Positions 1 through 7,496 of a stretch of DNA of 23,026 bases are shown here, piece by piece. Source of the stretch: Aquificota bacterium (GTDB lineage: Bacteria; Aquificota; Aquificia; Aquificales; Hydrogenothermaceae); NCBI GenBank assembly GCA_013153795.1, contig JAADDV010000029.1, forward strand, positions 1-23,026. Direction: 5' to 3'. The position numbers were made by a program, and so were the translations under genes. Within the stretch, counting starts at the first letter, position 1; every line of letters begins with the position of its first letter. The notes under the pieces were generated by a model. That model saw only the letters and a list, made by a program, of their open reading frames with translations. It searched no databases and was not told the origin of the DNA.

Positions 1-77
1 AAAAAACAAAAAACAGATAGACATTATGAAAAAGTGTTAAGAGTAATACAGAAAATATATATAAAAAGAAAAAAACT

Positions 78-374
78 TTATCTTTCACTGCTTTTTCCAA
101 TAAAAATTTTCAGCATGTAAAAAGCTCCAAAAATCAATCCAATACCAATAAAAGCAGAAATATAATAAGAAACAACAGGATTAAGTCCATCAATAGAGTA
201 ATCAGGGATTAAAGAATTAAATCCTTTAAAATGTTTCATTCCTTCAGGGATAAAACCAAGAGTTTTTTCATAAAACTCTAATTCCCACTCTCCCCAAGCT
301 GGATATTCTGTTAAAAGACCTAAAGGTATTAAAAGTAAAAAAATTCCCATTAAAATATAAATTTTATATCTCAT
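78..374 (-). CDS. PDGLE/NikN-like membrane partner of the CbiM cobalt/nickel transporter
   Basis: A 98-residue membrane protein. One hydrophobic helix lies near residues 5-22 and a second near 70-92, separated by an extracytoplasmic loop with the sequence PEGMKHFKG and the motif PDYSIDGLNP. This arrangement and motif match the PDGLE/NikN small subunit that accompanies or is fused to CbiM/NikM in group II ECF transporters. Its known role is to help the S component load Co2+ or Ni2+. Its start overlaps the 3' end of cbiM by 11 nt, so the two are probably translationally coupled. CbiQ and CbiO (membrane and ATPase components) are not seen and may lie beyond the left edge. The choice between cobalt and nickel cannot be made from sequence. 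Confidence 0.75.
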   Translation of the reverse strand: MRYKIYILMGIFLLLIPLGLLTEYPAWGEWELEFYEKTLGFIPEGMKHFKGFNSLIPDYSIDGLNPVVSYYISAFIGIGLIFGAFYMLKIFIGKSSER

Positions 375-1032
375 TAGCCTGCCCTTGAAATGAAAAATTT
401 TTAATCTTTTCTATAAATTTAACTACAATAAGAGTATAAATTCCTTCAGCAACACCAAAATAAAGCATATGTGAACCTACTAAAGCTGGAATGGTTATTT
501 CAAGACCAAAAGGAAAAAACAAAGGCTTTCCATCAGGAGTATGAGCAACTATTGGTTGAATGCCAAGAAAAAAAGCGATAATAAAAGATGCAGCTACTAT
601 TGAAATCCAGCCAGAAACAAAAAGTGCGAAGTTTTTATTAAATTTAAATAAAGCTTTATAAGAATAGTATCCAACAAATGAAGCAACAAATCCAAGGGCT
701 AAAGAGTTTACAGCCCAAGCAGTTATTCCACCATCTCCAAAAATAAGAGCTTGTATAAGTAAAACTAAACTTATAGAAATAAATCCTATCCATGGATTAA
801 ATAAAATAGATATTGCAGCTGCACCAATAGCATGACCACTTGTTCCACCTGGAATAGGAATGTTTATCATCATTACAAGAAAAGAAAGAGCCGTTAAAGA
901 TGCTATAAAAGGAAGGGTTTTTTCATTTAAAGTTTTTTTTAGTTTTTTAAAACCATAAGCAAATAATGGAACAGCTATAGCATAAGAAGGAATATAAGTA
1001 ATAGGAGATAAATAACCATCAGGTATATGCAT
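364..1032 (-). CDS. cbiM: Cobalt/nickel ECF transporter substrate-binding membrane subunit CbiM
   Basis: A 222-residue integral membrane protein starting MHIPDGYLSP, the diagnostic N-terminus of CbiM/NikM. In this family the amino terminus, His2 and a conserved His coordinate the metal; His67 in GGTSGHAIGAA is that residue here. Several hydrophobic helices follow, with the family motif GDGGITAWAVN. The protein captures Co2+ or Ni2+ for uptake with an ATPase module (CbiQO) that is not in the window. Length is normal for a CbiM without a fused CbiN/PDGLE domain, which is encoded separately just downstream. The gene has its own strong promoter at 1062-1090 with a metal-sensor-like operator in the spacer. 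Nickel is plausible (hydrogenase), cobalt equally so (B12). Confidence 0.9.
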   Translation of the reverse strand: MHIPDGYLSPITYIPSYAIAVPLFAYGFKKLKKTLNEKTLPFIASLTALSFLVMMINIPIPGGTSGHAIGAAAISILFNPWIGFISISLVLLIQALIFGDGGITAWAVNSLALGFVASFVGYYSYKALFKFNKNFALFVSGWISIVAASFIIAFFLGIQPIVAHTPDGKPLFFPFGLEITIPALVGSHMLYFGVAEGIYTLIVVKFIEKIKNFSFQGQANEI

Positions 1033-1061
1033 CTTTTAACCTTTTAAAAGTTTTGGATTTT

Positions 1062-1090
1062 ATCTTAGTGAATGCTTATTCAGTTGTCAA
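1062..1090 (-). promoter_or_regulatory. Sigma-70-type promoter of cbiM
   Basis: Read on the minus strand, a perfect -35 TTGACA (1090-1085) is followed by exactly 17 nt and a -10 TAAGAT (1067-1062). It lies about 30 nt upstream of the cbiM start. It is one of the best sigma-70 matches in the window. Confidence 0.75.
1069..1082. promoter_or_regulatory. ArsR/SmtB-like operator inside the cbiM promoter spacer
   Basis: TGAATGCTTATTCA is an inverted repeat with perfect TGAAT/ATTCA arms and a 4-nt centre, followed by G. It lies wholly inside the 17-nt spacer of the cbiM promoter. It fits the TGAA-N6-TTCA core of ArsR/SmtB-family metal sensors; from memory the smt operator core TGAACAGTTATTCA is very close. 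The position fits repression that is relieved or imposed by metal. No regulator gene is in the window. Confidence 0.55.
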
Positions 1091-1119
1091 TAATAAAAAA
1101 TAAAATTTGAAAATTTTCG

Positions 1120-1148
1120 TTGCCTATATAAAAATAAACATTTATTAA
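1120..1148 (+). promoter_or_regulatory. Possible promoter of mtaD
   Basis: TTGCCT (1120-1125), a 17-nt spacer and TATTAA (1143-1148) precede the mtaD ribosome binding site GAGAGG (1158-1163). Both hexamers are imperfect and the region is very AT-rich, so chance matches are possible. Confidence 0.4.
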
Positions 1149-1171
1149 AATTCATTTGAGAGGTTTAAAAG

Positions 1172-2500
1172 TTGGAAAGAGTTGATTTGATTTTGACAGA
1201 TATAGATTTTGTCTTAACAATGGATGAAAACTTTACAGAGTATAAAAATACAAGTATTGCTATAAAAGATGGAAAAATAGTTGATATTGGAGAAGATGTA
1301 AAAAATAGATACTTTGGAAAAACAATTGTTTGCAAAGGGAAAATTGCTATTCCAGGGCTTATAAACACCCATACCCATGCAGCAATGACCCTCTTAAGAG
1401 GATACGGAAGTGATAATCCATTAAAAGTTTGGCTTGAAGAATATATATGGCCAGTAGAAGGACAGTTTGTTAGTTATGAATTTGTAAAAGATGGAACACA
1501 GATAGCTGTCTATGAGATGCTTAGAAACGGAGTTACAACATTTGTTGATATGTATTTTTATGAAAATGCTGTAGCTGACGTATTAAACAAACTTGGAATA
1601 AGAGGAGTTTTATCTACTGGAATTCTTGACTTTCCAACACCAGGAGCAAAGACACCAGACGAAGGAATTGCAAAAACCGAAGAGTTTATAAAAGAGCATA
1701 AAGGTTCTGAGTATATATATCCTGCTATAGGACCTCATGCTCCTTATACCTGCTCTCCTGAAACGTTAAAAAAAGCTATGGATGTAGCAGAAAAATATGA
1801 TGTTCTTTACCATATACATATTTCTGAAACAGAGTTTGAAGTTCAAACAGTTAAAGAGAAATATGGAGAAACTCCTGTAAAACATCTTGAAAAAATAGGT
1901 GTTTTAAACAGCAGAGTTCTTGCTGCCCATATGGTTCACCCAACAGATGAAGAAATAGAGTTGCTTGCTAAAAAAGGAGTAAAGGTAGCCCACTGTCCAG
2001 AAAGTAATCTTAAACTAGCCTCAGGTATAGCCCCTGTCCCTAAAATGATTGAAGCTGGCGTTATAGTAGGAATAGGAACAGATGGAACAGCTTCAAATGA
2101 TGATCTTGATGTTATAGGAGAGATATCAACAGCTGCAAAACTTCATAAAGGATACTGGAAAGACCCTACTGTTTTAAATGCAAAACAGGCTTTAGCAATG
2201 GCAACTAGAGAAGGGGCAAAAGCTGTAAGACTTGAAAATAAGATAGGAACAGTAGAAAAAGGAAAAAAAGCTGATATTGTCCTGATAGATGCTAATCAGC
2301 CTCATTTAAATCCTCTTTTTGACCCATATACTCAGATTGTTTACTCATCAAAAGGTTTAGATGTTGATACAGTTATAATAAATGGAGATATAAAAGTTTT
2401 AAACAAAGAAGTTCTTGTTATAGAAAAAGATTATGTTCTTGATATAGCAAAAAAATGGAAAGAAAAAATTGAAGCTTTAAATAAAGCTACCCAAAGGTAA
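1172..2500 (+). CDS. mtaD: 5-methylthioadenosine/S-adenosylhomocysteine deaminase
   Basis: A 442-residue amidohydrolase-superfamily enzyme that deaminates S-adenosylhomocysteine and/or methylthioadenosine to the inosyl compounds, a step in recovering the by-products of SAM use. Visible metal-site residues are the HxH pair His67/His69 in NTHTHAAMTLLRG, His216 in HIHISE with Glu219, His253, and Asp304 in GIGTDGTASNDD. The motif HCPESNLKLASGIAP is typical of the MtaD/TrzA group. Length is normal. The start is a TTG codon preceded by GAGAGG with an 8-nt gap; no better ATG is nearby. The gene stands alone, ends in a terminator palindrome, and converges on the cytochrome gene at 2512. Exact preference among adenosine, MTA and SAH is not readable. 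Confidence 0.9.
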   Translation: MERVDLILTDIDFVLTMDENFTEYKNTSIAIKDGKIVDIGEDVKNRYFGKTIVCKGKIAIPGLINTHTHAAMTLLRGYGSDNPLKVWLEEYIWPVEGQFVSYEFVKDGTQIAVYEMLRNGVTTFVDMYFYENAVADVLNKLGIRGVLSTGILDFPTPGAKTPDEGIAKTEEFIKEHKGSEYIYPAIGPHAPYTCSPETLKKAMDVAEKYDVLYHIHISETEFEVQTVKEKYGETPVKHLEKIGVLNSRVLAAHMVHPTDEEIELLAKKGVKVAHCPESNLKLASGIAPVPKMIEAGVIVGIGTDGTASNDDLDVIGEISTAAKLHKGYWKDPTVLNAKQALAMATREGAKAVRLENKIGTVEKGKKADIVLIDANQPHLNPLFDPYTQIVYSSKGLDVDTVIINGDIKVLNKEVLVIEKDYVLDIAKKWKEKIEALNKATQR

Positions 2501-2512
2501 TTACCTTTGGGT
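2489..2512. terminator. Symmetric terminator between mtaD and the cytochrome c gene
   Basis: A perfect 24-nt palindrome with arms ACCCAAAGGTAA (2489-2500) and TTACCTTTGGGT (2501-2512). On the plus strand TAGTTTTT follows. The palindrome contains the mtaD stop codon and touches the stop codon of the convergent cytochrome gene, so it may serve both strands. The T run is better on the plus strand. Confidence 0.75.
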
Positions 2513-2928
2513 TAGTTTTTAGATACATTTTCTTTTTTTCTTAAACTTAGAAGCCAGTCTACTATTAGTTTTATTTCTTCATCATTAAAATAAGGTTTTT
2601 GAGCTGGCATATACATATTTTCAGGTTTTCCTAGTTTTGTTTGAATATTTTCCTCAATCCATTTATTCCATTTTCCTTTACTTCCATTTTTTATAGAATT
2701 AAAAAAGATTTCTTTTAATTCTTTATCTGGGACATTTTTATATTTATCTAGAATAACCATAAAAGATGGAGCGATAAGATTTCTTTTTACATCATGACAC
2801 CAAGCACAGTGTTTAGCTAATTCTTTCCCTTTCTTTAGAGGATTTACTGGTTGCTGGTTTTCAGCTTTTACAGAAACTAAAGCTGTTAAAAAAAACATAA
2901 TAAACATAAGTGTTTTTATGCTTTTCAT
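2512..2928 (-). CDS. Small periplasmic class I c-type cytochrome
   Basis: A 138-residue protein with a Sec signal peptide (hydrophobic residues about 5-20, likely cleaved near Ala22). One heme c site, CAWCH, lies at residues 41-45. The likely sixth ligand is a Met in ENMYMPAQ (Met105 or Met107), followed by the C-terminal helix EEIKLIVDWLLSL usual in class I cytochromes. It probably shuttles electrons in the periplasm, for instance from sulfur or molybdenum enzymes to a terminal oxidase. It is monocistronic and converges with mtaD. An AGGAGG-type ribosome binding site precedes the start. A specific partner cannot be assigned. Confidence 0.85.
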   Translation of the reverse strand: MKSIKTLMFIMFFLTALVSVKAENQQPVNPLKKGKELAKHCAWCHDVKRNLIAPSFMVILDKYKNVPDKELKEIFFNSIKNGSKGKWNKWIEENIQTKLGKPENMYMPAQKPYFNDEEIKLIVDWLLSLRKKENVSKN

Positions 2929-3066
2929 TTTTCCCTCCTTTTAAATATAAGCCTCTTATAAAATAAACAACTTATTTGAAGAAGGCAACAAAAACATTTT
3001 ATAGTTTTGGAATAAATATTGTTTGATAAAATATTAATAAGAAATATAAAAGTTTAAGGAGGAGAT

Positions 3067-3678
3067 ATGCCAAAGCTTGTTTTAGTCAGACATGGACAAT
3101 CTATCTGGAATCTGCAAAACAGATTTACAGGCTGGATAGACGTGCCTTTAACAGAAAAAGGAAAAGAAGAAGCTTTTAAGGCAGGAGAGCTTTTAAAAGA
3201 TATAAGATTTGATGTTGCATATACATCAAATCTTTCAAGAGCTCAGGAAACTTTAAGAATTATTTTGGAAACTATAGGTTTATTAATACCTGTTATTAAA
3301 GATGAAGCTTTAAATGAAAGACATTATGGAGCACTTCAAGGACTTAATAAAGATAGAGCTAGAGAAAAGTGGGGTCAGGAAATAGTTCACCTATGGAGAA
3401 GAAGCTATGATGTCCCTCCTCCAGAAGGAGAATCTCTTAAAGATACAGCAGCTAGAACAATTCCTTTTCTTGAAAGAGCTATAATGGGCGATATTTTAGA
3501 CGGTAGAGATGTTCTTGTTGTAGCTCATGGAAATTCATTAAGAAGCATAGTTATGTATTTAGAAAATTTAAAACCAGAAGAAATTGTTAAAGTCGAAATA
3601 CCAACAGGAACACCTATAGTATATGAACTGAATAAACTTGGAAAGGTTGTTAAAAAAGAAATCAGACATTTAAAATAA
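3067..3678 (+). CDS. gpmA: 2,3-bisphosphoglycerate-dependent phosphoglycerate mutase
   Basis: A 203-residue histidine-phosphatase-fold enzyme interconverting 3- and 2-phosphoglycerate in glycolysis and gluconeogenesis. The phosphohistidine motif VRHGQSIWN sits at residues 7-15 (His9), with Arg58 in SNLSRAQET, Glu84 in LNERHYGALQGLNK, and His154 in VVAHGNSLR. The RHYGALQG and RRSYDVPPPEGESL segments separate true dPGM from general phosphatases of the fold. The protein is shorter than the roughly 250 residues of the E. coli enzyme, as in other compact bacterial dPGMs. A strong ribosome binding site AAGGAGG precedes ATG. It is transcribed alone and ends at the hairpin at 3761-3780. Confidence 0.93.
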   Translation: MPKLVLVRHGQSIWNLQNRFTGWIDVPLTEKGKEEAFKAGELLKDIRFDVAYTSNLSRAQETLRIILETIGLLIPVIKDEALNERHYGALQGLNKDRAREKWGQEIVHLWRRSYDVPPPEGESLKDTAARTIPFLERAIMGDILDGRDVLVVAHGNSLRSIVMYLENLKPEEIVKVEIPTGTPIVYELNKLGKVVKKEIRHLK

Positions 3679-3760
3679 AATTTTAAGTGTTTTAAAGAAA
3701 ATTTTTCGTTTTGATAAAAGTTTTGTTATAAAGTTTAGCAATAAAAATTTTTTAGATAAA

Positions 3761-3780
3761 GCCCCCTTTTACAAGGGGGC
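3761..3780. terminator. Bidirectional terminator between gpmA and the SCP2-like gene
   Basis: The hairpin has arms GCCCCCTT and AAGGGGGC around a TTAC loop: an 8-bp, GC-rich stem followed by TTTT on the plus strand. The reverse strand continues TTTATCT, so it can also stop transcription coming from the convergent SCP2-like gene. Confidence 0.85.
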
Positions 3781-3794
3781 TTTTAAAAAATATC

Positions 3795-4286
3795 TTAAGG
3801 ACAATCCATAGTATGAGGGATTTTGTTTAAATTAGTTAGGAAAGTTTTAAACGGTCCCATATTTCTCATAGCTTCAAGTTTTGAACCTTTAAAATTCATT
3901 TTTGACATTATTCCCATACCCACAAAACCAAATTCACCTTTTGCTAAAGATTTCCAGTTTTTATCTGTCGCTGACATAACAAAATCAGCTTTTTCATTTG
4001 TAGCTTTTCCACCGTATATACACACAGCTTTTCCATCTTTTGGTGCAATATGAAGCTCAACAGCTTTTTCTGGACCTCCACAATCTTCCCTATAAAATCT
4101 TATTATTCTGTATCCTTTCTCTCCAGTTTTTGTAGCCCATTTTGCTAAGCCCTCTGTAAGTTCAGGAGTTTTGTTCCATAATTCACAAAGCTGTTTAGCA
4201 TACTCTTCATCCATAAATTTTGGAGTAGCAAAAACTAAAGATAAACTTAAAAACAGAGAAAGAAAAACACCTAGCACTTTATACAT
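3795..4286 (-). CDS. Exported SCP2-like (sterol-carrier-fold) protein
   Basis: A 163-residue protein with a clear Sec signal peptide (residues 1-20, ending SLVFA). The mature part resembles the SCP2 lipid-carrier fold: the central segment ADFVMSATDKNWKSLAKGEFGFVGMGIMSKMNFKG has the usual pattern of an SCP2 strand, helix and small-residue hydrophobic loop. Most SCP2 proteins are cytoplasmic and bind lipids, fatty acids or sterols in a hydrophobic tunnel; the signal peptide here points to the periplasm. Four cysteines (near residues 33, 69, 89 and 162) are present. It lies 55 nt downstream of a FadL-type channel and is probably cotranscribed with it, which suggests periplasmic carriage of a hydrophobic compound. 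The substrate is unknown. Confidence 0.65.
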   Translation of the reverse strand: MYKVLGVFLSLFLSLSLVFATPKFMDEEYAKQLCELWNKTPELTEGLAKWATKTGEKGYRIIRFYREDCGGPEKAVELHIAPKDGKAVCIYGGKATNEKADFVMSATDKNWKSLAKGEFGFVGMGIMSKMNFKGSKLEAMRNMGPFKTFLTNLNKIPHTMDCP

Positions 4287-4341
4287 TTTTCAACCTCCAG
4301 AAGATAGTTATTTATAACATTAAAACAAAAACTATTTTTCT

Positions 4342-5664
4342 TTAAAAGTTCCAATCTAAAGAAACTCCTATTGAATCTTGAGAATTTTTTGCACCTACTA
4401 ATAATTGTCCATTCATCGCAGTAGATTCAACTTTCTTTTCAAAAGCATGAACATAAGAAGCATTAACAGTAAAATGATTTGTTATATGATAACCAAAACC
4501 AAAGGTTATATGATGTTCAGCAATAGCTGGAAAGCCTATAAGATTAAACCATTGTATATGGTAATCAGAAAAAGGAGCCGCAAAATTTGGAATAGAATTT
4601 CTATTCATGACATTTAAATTATTTTTTTCTCTTATAGGACTTTTTCCATAGTTATAACCAGCCCTTAAAGCCAGTCTATGGGTTACCATATATTCTCCAC
4701 CTACAGCAAATACCACTTGGTCTTTCCATTTAAACTGTTTATAACCATCTGCATCTGACCAGTTTATCCATCTAACATCAAACCCTACTTTAAGTTCAGG
4801 TATAGGTCTCCATCCTATTCCAGCTGAGGCTTCTTGAGGTTGTTCTAGTTTTAAATCCTCAAATTTACCATCATTATTAGAATCAAATACATTCTTATAT
4901 TTCATTTTTACACTACTTTGATAATAAGCCCCAAGACATATATTTGGGATAGGTTTATAGTTAAGACCTATAGAAGCTCCAATTCCATAAGCTTGTGATT
5001 GACCACCGCTAGCGTTCCAAAAAGTTCCAGGAACACCATCTCCATCAGCATCATAACCCATTTCAGCTCCTATATCTAATGAACCCCAAGCAAGATGTAA
5101 AGCTCCTCCAATTGCTAGCTTTTCATTTACTTTATAACCAACAGCTGGAACAATTCTCATAAACTGAAGAGACGTATGCATTTTTGCAAGACCATTATGA
5201 TATTTACCATCAGGCCCTAACATCAACTGTTTACTTCTATAATCAACACCCATTCCTGAAACACCATAGGCTCCAATACCAATAACAACCTTATCATTTA
5301 TTTGACTTGTTATTGCAATTTCAGGAATTGTGAAGGTATCAGCGTCAGATGTTATATATCCTGTATCTGTAGGCATTACATTTCCTTGAGTTGTATCATC
5401 AGCATCAAAGAAACCTTTAAAACGGCCTTTAACTGTAGGTAAAAATAAAATTCCTCCAAAACTTAAATTAAAACCTTCCTGTCTTGCAAGCCATCCAGGG
5501 TTTCTAAAGATAGAATCTGTAGGCTCGAGACATATTCCTGTCCCAAGACCACCCATAGCTCTAGAAGCTGGTGAAACTCCTATCATATTATCTCCATTTG
5601 TTGCCAAAGCTGAAGATGTCAATATAGCAGAAGTTAATACCGCACCTACCAGTTTTTTCATCAC
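4342..5664 (-). CDS. FadL/OMPP1-family outer-membrane hydrophobic-compound channel
   Basis: A 440-residue outer-membrane beta-barrel with a signal peptide (about residues 1-21). The N-terminal segment NGDNMIGVSPASRAMGGLGTG is the FadL-type plug, followed by DSIFRNPGWLA. Alternating amphipathic strands run through the protein, and it ends VSLDWNF with a terminal Phe, the usual barrel-assembly signal. The family takes up long-chain fatty acids and other hydrophobic molecules. Two Asp-rich loops (residues 205-210 and 261-266) resemble Ca2+-binding DxDxDG turns. The start has two adjacent ATG codons after GGAGG; the first leaves a 5-nt gap and the second 8 nt, so either may be used. Downstream is the exported SCP2-like gene. 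The substrate is not identifiable. Confidence 0.85.
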   Translation of the reverse strand: MMKKLVGAVLTSAILTSSALATNGDNMIGVSPASRAMGGLGTGICLEPTDSIFRNPGWLARQEGFNLSFGGILFLPTVKGRFKGFFDADDTTQGNVMPTDTGYITSDADTFTIPEIAITSQINDKVVIGIGAYGVSGMGVDYRSKQLMLGPDGKYHNGLAKMHTSLQFMRIVPAVGYKVNEKLAIGGALHLAWGSLDIGAEMGYDADGDGVPGTFWNASGGQSQAYGIGASIGLNYKPIPNICLGAYYQSSVKMKYKNVFDSNNDGKFEDLKLEQPQEASAGIGWRPIPELKVGFDVRWINWSDADGYKQFKWKDQVVFAVGGEYMVTHRLALRAGYNYGKSPIREKNNLNVMNRNSIPNFAAPFSDYHIQWFNLIGFPAIAEHHITFGFGYHITNHFTVNASYVHAFEKKVESTAMNGQLLVGAKNSQDSIGVSLDWNF

Positions 5665-5768
5665 AACCTCCTATATAAAAAACATATTTTATATAGTTGT
5701 ATAAAAAAACATATGGATATATAAGTTGTCAAACCCTAACTGTTGAAAATAAAAGCTGTAAAAAATTT

Positions 5769-6857
5769 TTATTCTCCTAGTTGTAAAAGGTCTCGAATTT
5801 CATCTTCTAATTGTCTACAGCGAGGACATATAGTGGTATCTCCTTTATAAGAGAAAGGAACAAGACATTCTTCACAAGCTATCATTACATGTTCAGCTAA
5901 AATTTTTACTTCTTCTAAGAAAGTTTTGAGATTTAACTTTTCTGCTAGGTAAAGACAATCTTCAGGACAAACTTCATGGCAAATTTTACATTTGATACAA
6001 ATTGATGGTTCAAAAAGAATTTTTAATCTATCTTCACCAGCTCTTAATGCAGATGTAGGACATACGTTATAACAAACAGAACAATTGGTGCATTTATAAT
6101 TGTCTATCCACTTATCAGAAGTGAAAGATATTTTTTCTACTAAAACTTCTTTGTTAGAGTAATCTATATCTTTTTCCTTTAGTGCTTCTATCAATACTTT
6201 TCTTTTATCAGGTAAAATTTTTTCTTGCACTATATTTTTGAATTCTTTTTCATCCTCTTTTGTTTCAAAATCAACTTTTGGCATCAAAGCCCAAAATGCT
6301 AGACCAGCTGTTGTTTTCCCAAATCTTTTTAAAAATTCTCTTCTTTCTTTTGTTTTTGTTTCTTCTTGAGGTTTATATTTTATGTTTTCCTCTTTTACTC
6401 TGTAAGGCCAGTTTAGTGTTTCTAGAAAGTAGTTTGCTTCATTTATATTTTCTTTGATTTTTTCTTTTATGTGTCCAATCTGGCACTCTTCACAATATCC
6501 TAAATCTATTACAATATCATCTTCATTTTTTAGGGCTAAAGAAATCAAATATTGAACATCAAATACAGAAGCACAGGGAACATTTTTCTTGCAAGAGATA
6601 AGACAGTCCCTTTCTTGCGTCATTTTATAAAAAAGCTCTTTTACTGAAAAATCTCTTAAAGAGAAAGCTTCTGTTGGACAAACTCCAACACATGCTCCGC
6701 AGGAGATACAATTTTCTGGATTTACTTTTATTTTATCATTTTCATAAACAACAGTATTGTCTATAGGGCAAATTTCAACACATTTTTGACAGGAACTGTC
6801 TTTGTAGTAAACATGAAGACAATCATAAAAGTTTAACTGAATTCTATTTTCACCCAT
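5769..6857 (-). CDS. Poly-[4Fe-4S] ferredoxin-like protein linked to molybdoenzyme maturation
   Basis: A 362-residue protein made of two ferredoxin modules. The N-terminal module has CQKCVEICP (Cys23-Cys30) and CISCGACVGVCP (Cys50-Cys60). The C-terminal module has CTNCSVCYNVCP (Cys256-Cys266) and CIKCKICHEVCPEDC (Cys287-Cys297), then a CEEC...CPRC knuckle (Cys328 to Cys347) like a zinc ribbon. Further cysteines at 85, 89, 95, 122 and 125 could hold another centre. A linker contains ERREFLKRFG (residues 171-180) followed by a weakly hydrophobic stretch, resembling a Tat signal but located mid-protein. The gene follows torD with a 2-nt gap. Such ferredoxins next to TorD chaperones suggest electron supply or cofactor insertion for the molybdoenzymes encoded upstream; the specific role is inference. 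Confidence 0.7.
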   Translation of the reverse strand: MGENRIQLNFYDCLHVYYKDSSCQKCVEICPIDNTVVYENDKIKVNPENCISCGACVGVCPTEAFSLRDFSVKELFYKMTQERDCLISCKKNVPCASVFDVQYLISLALKNEDDIVIDLGYCEECQIGHIKEKIKENINEANYFLETLNWPYRVKEENIKYKPQEETKTKERREFLKRFGKTTAGLAFWALMPKVDFETKEDEKEFKNIVQEKILPDKRKVLIEALKEKDIDYSNKEVLVEKISFTSDKWIDNYKCTNCSVCYNVCPTSALRAGEDRLKILFEPSICIKCKICHEVCPEDCLYLAEKLNLKTFLEEVKILAEHVMIACEECLVPFSYKGDTTICPRCRQLEDEIRDLLQLGE

Positions 6858-6859
6858 TT

Positions 6860-7495
6860 TTATGCTGCCTGTTCTTCAAGAATTTCTGAAAGATAATCAT
6901 AGTCGGACATAATAAATTCTGTTGCAGTTTCACAAACATCATAATAAAAAGGTGTTTCAGCTATATCCCTTGCTGCCAAAAGATAAATAGGTCCCCAGTT
7001 TGCAAGATGTTCTTCTAAAAATTTTTTCTGAAGTTTTCTAAGTCTTAGAACTTCTTCTTCATTTTCCCTTGCCATAGTATTTAACTCTTCTTGAGCTAAA
7101 TTCATCATAAATTCCATCTCTATAGCTATATGGTCAGGAGATAAAGCTCTTGTTTTTTCCATATCTATCTGATAGCCATGCTGGTGATAAAACATAAGTG
7201 TTGGATTTGTTATTGATGCATCAATATGTCCTTCATCATTCATAAAGACAGATTCGTAAGGATAGACGTTTATAAGAAATATTGTTGTAAAATCTGGATT
7301 AAGGTCTTCTTCTATAAGTTTTATTGTGTCTTTTTTATGTAAAAGCTCCCAGTTTTTTGTATTTGGAAAAAGGTCTAAAAGCTCTGGTGTATTTTTTATT
7401 TTTTCAAGGGTAGCAAAATCCACTTCTTCTATAAGAAGTCTTGATAAAAGTCCATACATATTTATCCTTGCTTGTGTTTCTTCAATACTTCCCAT
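6860..7495 (-). CDS. TorD/DmsD-family molybdoenzyme chaperone
   Basis: A 211-residue, all-helical acidic protein with the TorD-family landmarks. These are PYESVF (about residues 79-84), the hallmark PDHIAIEMEFMMNLA, and the C-terminal FLEEHLANWGPIYL. The family binds Tat signal peptides and apo forms of DMSO-reductase-superfamily catalytic subunits in the cytoplasm until the molybdopterin cofactor is inserted. The two Tat-tailed catalytic subunits encoded at 8260 and 16094 are obvious clients. It starts 1 nt after the HEPN stop codon (TGA-A-ATG), so translation is probably coupled, and it is followed immediately by the ferredoxin gene. The molybdoenzyme it actually serves cannot be told from sequence. 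Confidence 0.8.
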   Translation of the reverse strand: MGSIEETQARINMYGLLSRLLIEEVDFATLEKIKNTPELLDLFPNTKNWELLHKKDTIKLIEEDLNPDFTTIFLINVYPYESVFMNDEGHIDASITNPTLMFYHQHGYQIDMEKTRALSPDHIAIEMEFMMNLAQEELNTMARENEEEVLRLRKLQKKFLEEHLANWGPIYLLAARDIAETPFYYDVCETATEFIMSDYDYLSEILEEQAA

Positions 7496-7496
7496 T

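Noticed and set aside
1..120. Plus-strand frame open from the left edge to a stop at 118-120, about 39 codons
   Set aside because: It could be the tail of a gene entering from the left, but it is Lys-rich AT sequence, overlaps the 3' end of the well-supported PDGLE gene, and has no recognisable motif.
1033..1171. Search for a cobalamin or NiCo riboswitch upstream of cbiM
   Set aside because: The leader after the predicted promoter is only about 25-30 nt, too short for either riboswitch.
5722..5732. TTGACA on the minus strand upstream of the FadL gene as a promoter -35
   Set aside because: No good -10 hexamer is found 16-18 nt downstream (the position reads TTTTTT), so I do not call a promoter there, although one must exist in the 104-nt gap.
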